Source: Allacma fusca (taxonomy: Eukaryota > Arthropoda > Collembola > Symphypleona > Sminthuridae). From it: DNA of 64,000 nucleotides. The notes under the pieces were generated by a model that worked only from the letters and a program-made list of their open reading frames with translations, made no database searches and had not been told where the DNA came from. Position numbers and translations under genes: made by a program. Below, piece by piece: positions 56,806-64,000 of the stretch. Every line of letters begins with the position of its first letter. The stretch's first letter is position 1. Where the stretch lies: contig OX359245.1 of assembly GCA_947179485.1 (NCBI GenBank), positions 52,501,067 through 52,565,066 on the forward strand, written 5' to 3'.

Positions 56806-57998
56806 TGGAGCCCACGAGCAGGGTTGGGATTATTATTATTATTACCGTTATTTTGATTATTATTGTTACGAGGAGTACCATTATTATTATTTCTACCACC
56901 GCCTCGTCCGCGACGATTATTATTCCGTTGAGCAGGTGGGTTACCATTTAATGCGTTAACTTGAGCATGTGGGGCATCAGATGTAGTTAACTTTTTGATT
57001 TGTTCTTCCAAAGCTAATAATTTAGCAGTAGTATCGGGCATGGGAGTAGCTTCTTGTTGAAATTCACGATGCTCGCAAAATCTAACAAGGGCTGCGATAC
57101 TTGTAAAACTCAAGCCGCTAGTAGCTTGGGCGTATTTTGGGAGTAGTCCCGAAATGCCCCAAGCCACTCTATCAGCGACGGGCATGTTTGCATCATAACG
57201 GGAACAAAGTGTATCCATTGCATACAAACATTTTGCACATGACTCTTTTTCTACCTGAACTTTTGATTTAAGTTGGTGCAAATAAACTTGACGGCTTTTT
57301 CCGTATCTTTCTCGAAGAGCTGTATACATAGTGGGAATATCTACTACAGTGGAACCTGCACGTCGAATTTCACCCTGTAGCCAAAGAAATGGATCAGGCA
57401 ATAATAAATTGGGGAGATTATTTTGTAACTCCGCCCAATCCCATTTAAGTAAACCAATAATCCGCTCCAAATCCATAATAAAATCAAAAACATCATGATT
57501 CGCCGGATCAAACTGATTAGTTTTCTTAAAATTAAGAAAAGAATTCGCTGGAGGGGTTTGAATCACTATCGTAGGCGGAACTGTCGTCGCCATTTTATTC
57601 GTATGATAATAAACTGTTGAAAAATAACCACTAGGTTCTTGAAATAAATCACATAAATTTATTACCGGAGGTGGGATCTTAAATTTACGAGAAGCACGTT
57701 TTGCATTTTTCTGCGAAGCACTTTGAGTAAAACTAGCACTAGGGGTAGGTTTAGTAGTTTTGGTTTTAAGGGGTGGAATTAATGGAACAGTTGTAGTAGT
57801 TGGAGGAGTCTGAGCTGTGCTACTGGAAACTGTAGTTACAGGTTGGCGCTTACGAGCAGCCTTTAAAACCTTAGCTAATTGATCTTTATCTAAAATGTCA
57901 GGGTTAGAATTTGAACGAGTTGAACGCCCTTGAGGCGGAGGTGAAATTGATGACTGAGATGCAAGGGGTTTCTTTGGAGGCTGTTTTGAGCCAGACAT
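56493..57998 (-). CDS. Gypsy gag with one zinc knuckle
   Basis: 501 codons from ATG at 57998. Basic, Pro/Ser-rich N-terminus; a capsid-like middle (FDFIMDLERIIGLLKWDW, LWLQGEIRR, LRERYGKSR); then a long Asn/Arg/Gly-rich stretch around a CCHC knuckle (CYNCNKFGHFARDC). It forms the particle and binds the RNA. The frame appears intact. Asn-rich codon use gives large shadow frames on both strands. Confidence 0.9.
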   Translation of the reverse strand: MSGSKQPPKKPLASQSSISPPPQGRSTRSNSNPDILDKDQLAKVLKAARKRQPVTTVSSSTAQTPPTTTTVPLIPPLKTKTTKPTPSASFTQSASQKNAKRASRKFKIPPPVINLCDLFQEPSGYFSTVYYHTNKMATTVPPTIVIQTPPANSFLNFKKTNQFDPANHDVFDFIMDLERIIGLLKWDWAELQNNLPNLLLPDPFLWLQGEIRRAGSTVVDIPTMYTALRERYGKSRQVYLHQLKSKVQVEKESCAKCLYAMDTLCSRYDANMPVADRVAWGISGLLPKYAQATSGLSFTSIAALVRFCEHREFQQEATPMPDTTAKLLALEEQIKKLTTSDAPHAQVNALNGNPPAQRNNNRRGRGGGRNNNNGTPRNNNNQNNGNNNNNPNPARGLQCYNCNKFGHFARDCRSGNGQRGPNNQNQGPQNNQNRQQFQNRNNGQRNYQNNNYRRNNNYNPNNRQNVQRVELAFAPPQQAAVPQQVQANPTLQSYPQITYPL

Positions 57999-58546
57999 AA
58001 AAAACCATAATTATTTACGTACCTTTTTCCAGTAAAACATCAGTAAGTCTTGATATGACCAAAATAATAAATCATTTAAACACTTGGACAGGAAAATCAC
58101 TCTGTCAAAACAACACACACAGGAAAATCTTCTGTGGAAAACTTGAAAGCAGGTAAAGGTCCTCTGCAAAAATCCAGTAAGGCAGGCAAATCCTCTGCAA
58201 AATCTTGTACGGGCAGGCAAATCCTCTGCTTAGTATGACTCAATCCTCGGAACCTCCGTGGGCCAGGAGAGTAGACTCGGGGGTAGTCCAAGACAGCTTT
58301 TGTTGCCACTTGGGCCACCTGACTTCAGTAGTTGCAATCTCCAAGTCCTTAAAAAAAATTTCTCGAGACGGGAATAAAATCAACCGTTAGACAAACCTTG
58401 TGTTAAAATTCAATCTCAAATGAATGCCAAAATCTCAAACTTTTTTCTTAATTATTGCGCTTTTAACCCGGGGAGCCTAATCTGAGAGCTATTCGGGTGA
58501 CTTATTCACGGGCAAACTGGTGAAAAGTCTTTGACATGGGCCACCA

Positions 58547-59066
58547 TATTAAGGTCAAGATGAGGTCACTCCATTTGAGTAACTTTCCAAACTTGACTAA
58601 TTATGAATCGTGCTAAAAACGTAATTAATTGGATGAAAACAATTAATAAAAGTCTCAAATGTAATCCAGAGAATTATTGAATGAAACAACCCGAAGGCTG
58701 ATTGTTTATTCAAAATGAAACTGAAAACGAAATGATTATTACTTCAACAATAACTTCAGAAACTTAAAAATAGAACAAAAGGGGAATCTCAGAGGATTCC
58801 AAAAATCAAACAGAAAGGAATAACTCTCAGTCTAAGACTGAAGTTCGCAAATAAGATTTGCACACACTTTAACACTGTCGTGTGTGATTCATACATCATT
58901 ACATCATTTCATAAGATGAGACGCGTCCAAAAGTGGAGCGTGAGAAGTCCCTCGTCAGGGATTCTTTACTCTGCTCTAGACGCAGCTAGAGCTGACCTTT
59001 AACACTAATAACAATTTTATTACATGACTAAAATCACTTCTTACAACTACGTATGTATACCTTACA
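58547..59066 (-). repeat. Ty3/gypsy 5' LTR
   Basis: 520 bp, same ends as the 3' LTR. Directly inside it on the - strand is TGGTGGCCCATGTCAAAG, which by position is the primer-binding site; I could not match it to a tRNA. Confidence 0.95.
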
Positions 59067-59214
59067 ATATCTACTAAATTCTTGCTTCTGTCTCCTTCGT
59101 TCATTTCCACACGGGCGTATTAAATAGCAACAAGTATGTAACGTTAATAAAATTTCATAGAAAGGAGTATTAACGCATTTACTAATAAACCTTTAAGTGA
59201 GATTACAATAATGA

Positions 59215-59544
59215 AAGGAGCCGGATTTTTGTGGGAACAAGGGAAGATTCTTCCCATGAAACTAATACTTCAGGCAGGCAAATTTTCAAATGTGAGGAAT
59301 TTTTAAAATCGTTGACCTTTTTCTTAACAGGGATTTTCAAATTTGTTGGCATGTTTCGGGGAAATATGTAATTCAAACGGGAATTTTAGACTTTTTGACC
59401 TTATTTGGCAGGGGTTTAAAAATCGTTGACCGTTTCTTTAGGAGGGGTTTTTGAATAGTTGAGGACCTCCCTGCAGAGATATATAATTCAGCAATTAAGT
59501 TCAAAAATAATCTTTCAGTGTGATTTACAAAAATACGGTCCGTG
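59215..59544. mobile_element. Degenerate GGGATTTT-family hAT-like element, shared with unit 2
   Basis: The same words (CCGGATTTTTGTGGGAA, GGGATTTTCAAA, AAATCGTTGACC) and the same flanks (GTGGAACAT then GGTGACTTTTAATATTGATC) as 18243-18639, but the ends and TSD are eroded. It is an orthologous insertion, not an independent one. Confidence 0.7.
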
Positions 59545-61770
59545 GAACATGGTGACTTTTAATATTGATCCGGATTGAAGAAATTCATTTCAGAACATTT
59601 GAAGCTGAAGTTGCTACTGTATACCGGGGAAATCAAATAATTTACGGACTGTCTTACACGCGAGCTATTGAAACGCAAATGATTGTTTTAATCTTTTAAG
59701 TATACTAAGTAATTATTATTACTCTTTTACTTTTCTGAATTAAATTCTGAGTCCTTAAATCGCTTTCTAATCGTTTACTAAAACGTATTTGAGATGAGTG
59801 CATCGGAAGTAATCGTAAGAACCACACAACCGCATTTGTCACTAAAAGAACTTCGTTTTAATTCGTACCTATACAGGAATCGCAAGAGCTATTGCAGAAA
59901 AATTGTAGCCCTAAGAGAACGCACGATCTAGAGACTTCGGCTAGACATCTAGTGTATAGTGCATATATAATTACATATGTAAGAACATACAGTTCTTAAT
60001 TGTTGAATAATCTCTGGTCCTTTAGAAGCGTACATGTTGCCATCAGCGCCCATGCCAAAACTTGTTCAACTGGCTCCATATGTCTCAGCAGCTACAATGA
60101 CATTTATAACTATAAATATAACTGGAATAACATTATCTGCCTACTTCCGTCCAGAGTCACCAGAATTTTTAACATCATTGCATTCGGAACCTGAGTCCAT
60201 ACATTTTGGATGGAAAATCGCCTTTACAATTTTTGAATTCTACTTTGCATGTTTACTCGGTCTTTCCGGAGATTTAATGATAACCTCTGTCTGTGGGTTG
60301 TTGTTCCCAATTTTGGAGATCATCCCGGAACTAAAGTACAACAGTAATTCTTCCAGAGTATATTCTAACAAGGTAAGATTTTGGGATGGTACAAGCCGAT
60401 TCAAACAAAGCATAGCACATGTTTGAGTACTCACCTAGTATGTTTCAAAACTCATGTAACTCGAGTGCATTTCGCCCCGTTCTCCTAGGACACGTCACCA
60501 AAGTTTCAAAATTTAAAACGATACCACAGGACCTGTCTTTTAAAAAAAAAGTTAATGTTAAATCCCATAAGGATTTTGAGTTTTTGAAAGTCGATGAAAT
60601 TTTGATTTTCACTATTTCAATGAAATTCAAGTTTTTACGTACATATTTATATATCCTGCAACAAAATTCCCCAATACGTAATTCCTCTATCATGGCGCAT
60701 CTGTATGTATGTTGACGATATGTTTTATTCACTCCATATTTAATTACTTATACAAGCGCATAAACTGGAATTTTCAGATTTACCCTTTGATGTACATAAG
60801 TATAACCAGGGTTACTCAAATGAAAATGTAATGGGTTTTATGAATGCCAACCCACCTGAAAATGCACTGAAAATGTGCTTGTCTGATAGTGCCCGGTATT
60901 TTGGGCATTTCAAGCGTATTGGTGACGTTAGCAGAAACATATGCACTGTTGTTGGTCGATCAGCGTTTTTTCCGGAGAATTTTGATATAATTGAGCCCAT
61001 ACAGTTTTAGAAAATTTTATTGTTAAGTTTATGAAAAATCAATATGCATAATTAATTAATTACATGGTAAGTGGTTTAAAAAATTTAGTTTTTAAGGATT
61101 TAAAAAGAGTTAGATTTTGAAATTGTGATTAACGCAGTGCCTGTGTAAGTTTCGAATTTTGATGACGACTATATTTAAATATTTTTAACAAAAATACACT
61201 AATTTTATAAACAGTTCAAAACTTGGAACTCATGTAACAATTTTTGGGTCGACTTTGAAAATTGAATTTTAACAGCCCAAGTAAGAAGCCTAGGAGTCAA
61301 AAATGTGACAATGCAAAAATTATTGCACATATGTAGATAACAGTTATTTAATCCTTGTTTGTCACATTTTTGTAAAAATGTGTTTGCCCGCTAAATGGTT
61401 AGGTGCAAACGAATTCTTACACCAAAAAAATAACAAATAATTATTATATTTTCCATAAAGTTGTCTGTTTCAATTTCAACTTCTAATTTACATACAGATG
61501 CGCCATGGTGGAGGAATTACGTTTTGGGGAATTTTGTTGAAGGATGTATAAATGTGTACGTAAAAACTTGAATTTCATTGAAAAAGCGAAAATCAAAATT
61601 TCATCGACTTTTAAAAACTCAAAATCCTTATGGGGTTTAACATAAACTTTTTTTAAAAAGACAGGTACCCACCTGTGGTATCGTTTTAAATTTTGAAACT
61701 TTGGTGACGTGTCCTAGGAGAACGGGGTGAAATGCACTCGAGTTACATGAGTTTTGAAACATACTAGGTG

Positions 61771-63825
61771 CCCAGCTAGCACTGAACGTCATAATGATAT
61801 CATTATTAATACATGAAATTCATAAACAGTTCATGTCTTTTTGATGAGGAGATTATGACTTCCAGTGGGCATCTTATCAATGAGCAATTTCTGACACGGT
61901 TCTGAAATAGTACATAAAACAAAGATGCTAAACTGATTTTGCCTATCCTACATCCTACCTATACATTCAGTTTAGGAGGGGCCTTCCTTCTTCCCTATTT
62001 GTGCAATTGCTAGGCCTATATCCTTGCCTACAAGTAGGCATTTGCCGCTGCCTACATTTCTGCCTATATAGGGTAACGGAAAGTGTAAGCCCCTTCCTAC
62101 ATGGGACCCTATACTGTAGAATTAAATTATATTTTGATTAAAATTCATAATTACATTTGCTGTCTTTATTTTAGCAAATTTATGATGGACATATAGCATT
62201 AGTTTAAAAAACAATTAGGCTATCCCTCATATGCAACAATTATTCAGCAAACACTCACAATTGTTTGTTACTTTCTTATGTATCATATTTTTAAGCAAAC
62301 TGCTTGTGAGTACTTCTTCAAAATTAATGTTACTCGTGCATTATGTGAAAACTCCTATTGATTGGTCGTATTGCATGTTACAGTAAGTATATAAGCATCG
62401 AGCAATCACATACAATATATGTATATGTACTTAGTTATGTATGGATATTATTTTGAATGGGAAATCTCACATGTCCCTACAGTAGCCTGATGTTCCAACG
62501 TAGCCAACGTTCAAAAATCGTTTTGGTTAGCATTGAGATAACTTATTCCATAATGAGAAAATAGTTATGTACATACATATGTACATCCTACATATTTGCC
62601 TTCATACAAGCGCGTTTTCGTGCTGCCTACATATATGCCTATATGACCGCGTGTATGCAGGCGTGCATTCCTATTTTATAGGCATTTTTTCTGAGAAAAC
62701 CAGTGCACCCTATTTTGCCTATAATTTTTTCTGCAAATAGCTCGCACCCTATAAATAGGCCTACATGTAGGCCTACATGTAGGATAGGCTAGCATCTTTG
62801 ACATAAAATATTACGGATTCTGGGGTTCTTCGTAATGATTTCAGTATGCCAGGGCCAGATTGAACTGGCCTCATAATCTTGTCATTTTCCGTAAAAATTA
62901 TGAAATGACTTTTTGCGCATGCTTACTGGGAGGGCGCGAGACCAGTGCAGGAATAAACTTAACCAATAATTTCTAGTTGGTTAATTAGTGGTGTGCCTTC
63001 ATCGTTCCTAATTCACTTAAAAGTATTAATTTTTAAACGTGAAATAAATTACCTTAGTGTGTCAATTTGTTTGCCGAGATTGTGAGTGAAGGACAGTACA
63101 TTTTAATTATACCTCACGAATTTTTAAACTTTGGTAATTAGTGAAAAGAAGTGAGTTAAACATATACAAATACATATAGTGCATACATACTTACACCTTA
63201 CACTTTGAATAAGAGCATTCAACACAATATTTTTGTTTACATTTTTCATCTGAGTACAATTAACAAAAAATCCACGTGTTTCCTCTATACGAATCAAGCC
63301 TCGCATTTATACAGTTACAATATACTGTCTTGAGTGTAATTTCGTTCTATAATTTAAAATAAGGGTGTTTTACATTTGCGGTATTTTTGGTGGAAGGGAA
63401 TTCGTGTGTAGATGGACGAAAAAGTGTTTTATTGGAAATATTTAATAAAAAATGTTTATTTCCGATCATTATATTTATTGTGGCTTTGCTTTCATTGTAT
63501 ATGCATATAGTTGTATGTAGTTGGAACTGTCTAATTACTATCGAATTTGTATATGCCGTACACGAGGTAGTGGTAGAATAAATTATTTGATTACTGTTAG
63601 AGGGAAGCACTGTTGCCTCATAATCTGGTCATAATTTCCCCGCACGCATGAAATATCTTTGATGTCATTACGACAGCTTAATGAGCCGAATAAGCGGACA
63701 TTTCAGGATCATAGTGGTATCGTTTTGATTTCATTATGAAAAAGTGATGTTGTCATTTTGAATAGTACCCTACAGTGCCACTGAAGTCATTCTGAAATCA
63801 TTATGTTCTTCCAGTGCTAGCTGGG
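61771..63825. mobile_element. CCCAG-ended DNA element, TCATTATG word family
   Basis: The ends CCCAGCTAGCACTG and CAGTGCTAGCTGGG are perfect 14-base inverted repeats. The flanks are TG on both sides (61769-61770 and 63826-63827), and the continuous arm of the host element (CTAGG-TG-AGTACTC) explains the join. The subterminal parts repeat CATAATGA/TCATTATG and CATAATCT words. The interior has no convincing transposase frame. The terminal bases and TSD length resemble the element at 1287-2759. Confidence 0.7.
61920..62800. mobile_element. hAT-like element, GCCTACATAT word family, second copy
   Basis: 881 bp with a perfect 8-base TSD ACATAAAA (61912-61919 and 62801-62808). The ends are CAAAGATGCTAAACTGATTT and, reverse-complemented, CAAAGATGCTAGCC. 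The arms 61940-62110 and 62590-62790 are arrays of CCTACAT, GCCTATA and TAGGCC words, as in 14092-14834. It is the innermost level of the nested insertion. Confidence 0.92.
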
Positions 63826-64000
63826 TGAGTACTCAAACATGTGCTATGCTTTGTTTGAATCGGCTTGTACCATCCCAAAATCTTACCTTGTAAGTGTCGA
63901 CAACTTTTCATTTACAAATGTTATCAAATTCCGTACACTTTATTATTTATTGTAGCAGTTTAAGGGATTGTAAGCTGACAACAAACAAACTGCGAACACC

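Larger units (their letters stand above)
50033..59066 (-). mobile_element. Ty3/gypsy LTR retrotransposon, full length, recent but defective
   Basis: 9034 bp on the - strand, flanked by the 4-base TSD ATAT (50029-50032 and 59067-59070). The LTRs are 520 bp, with one C/T difference noticed. Order on the - strand: gag (57998-56493), protease (56805-55474), RT-RNase H-integrase (55481-52836, with one stop) and a further frame (52813-50918) in the env position. Unit 2 shows the target without it. The very similar LTRs point to a young insertion, so the frame breaks must be recent or were present in the source copy. Confidence 0.95.
60369..63890. mobile_element. Long-inverted-repeat DNA element (TSD TAA) in intron 2 of copy 4, with nested insertions
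   Basis: The ends are perfectly inverted for about 65 bases: CAAGGTAAGATTTTGGGATG at 60369 and its complement ending at 63890. The TSD is TAA (60366-60368 and 63891-63893), and copies 2 and 3 show the single-TAA target. The inverted arms continue inward (60432-60715 versus 61490-61770, with CACCTAGTATGTTTC), about 340 bases each, like a foldback element. The right arm is split by the 61771-63825 element. A 3-base TAA duplication fits the PIF/Harbinger type, but no transposase is present to confirm it. Confidence 0.75.
47188..64000 (+). repeat. Receptor-gene duplication unit 4 (expanded by insertions, cut by window end)
   Basis: Collinear with units 2 and 3 once five insertions are removed (47277-47684, 49233-49640, 50033-59066, 59215-59544, 60369-63890). 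It shares with unit 2 the half-element relic and the GGGATTTT element in intron 1, both absent from unit 3, so units 2 and 4 are the closer pair. Confidence 0.8.
48449..64000 (+). pseudogene. Chemoreceptor-like gene copy 4, broken and split by insertions
   Basis: Exon 1 (48449-48907) has a one-base gain right after the start that brings a TAA at codon 6, and a second gain in the GGGG run near 48762-48766 that destroys the second membrane segment's frame. The donor GT at 48908 is kept. Exon 2 (60026-60335) is full length and open, with the donor GT intact though its last exon base is A instead of G. Exon 3 starts at 63956 and runs off the window. Intron 1 holds a Ty3/gypsy element and two hAT-like elements; intron 2 holds a three-level nested insertion. 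The exon 1 lesions alone make it a pseudogene. Confidence 0.85.

Noticed and set aside
56519-56959. Two + strand frames of 136-146 codons opposite gag
   Set aside because: They are shadows of the Asn-rich gag stretch on the opposite strand, made of repeated Tyr/Cys/Val/Ile runs.

Overview
The window looks like an AT-rich, intron-containing arthropod genome region. A springtail-like hexapod is plausible, but this is inferred only from the receptor type and the transposon mix. Almost all of it is a segmental-duplication array carrying seven-transmembrane chemoreceptor-like genes, shot through with transposable elements. I see no rRNA, tRNA, CRISPR array or bacterial-type gene. A 'unit' with one three-exon receptor gene occurs four times on the + strand: copy 1 (about 429-1258, broken), copy 2 (16962-19926, intact, 416 aa), copy 3 (41695-45008, intact, 416 aa) and copy 4 (48449 to the window end, broken). 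In copies 2 and 3 the exons have identical lengths and intron phases.

Two other segments are also duplicated. Segment A lies at about 7230-14990 and 38800-39480. Segment B lies at about 22230-24700 and 35570-37670, and each copy holds an indel-free 117-codon minus-strand frame. Comparing copies gives empty sites for many insertions, which confirms their ends and target-site duplications (TSDs).

Transposons: (i) a BEL/Pao-type LTR element on the - strand, 7614-13887, with 372-bp LTRs that look identical but defective coding; (ii) a Ty3/gypsy-type LTR element on the - strand, 50033-59066, 520-bp LTRs, inside intron 1 of receptor copy 4, with an extra membrane-protein-like frame that overlaps a second long frame; (iii) about fifteen short elements with 8-bp TSDs and hAT-like ends, each built from degenerate copies of a 'private' short word in opposite orientations in the two arms, one of which still holds a hAT C-terminal dimerisation domain; (iv) a decayed two-gene DNA transposon at about 27754-33546 (transposase-like plus DUF4806-like), itself hit by a hAT element; (v) CCCAG-ended elements with apparent 2-bp TSDs; (vi) a long-inverted-repeat element with TSD TAA and two half-element relics; (vii) a possible Helitron-like element.

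The strongest pattern is the hAT word-array family. At least nine unrelated words (for example TACTCG, CCTGAACC, GATTTAAATC, GGTCTGGTCC) occupy elements of the same design with the same type of ends and 8-bp TSDs. This suggests fast turnover of subterminal transposase-binding words. The receptor array supplies the chronology: some insertions are shared by units 2 and 4 but absent from unit 3, and others are private to one unit.
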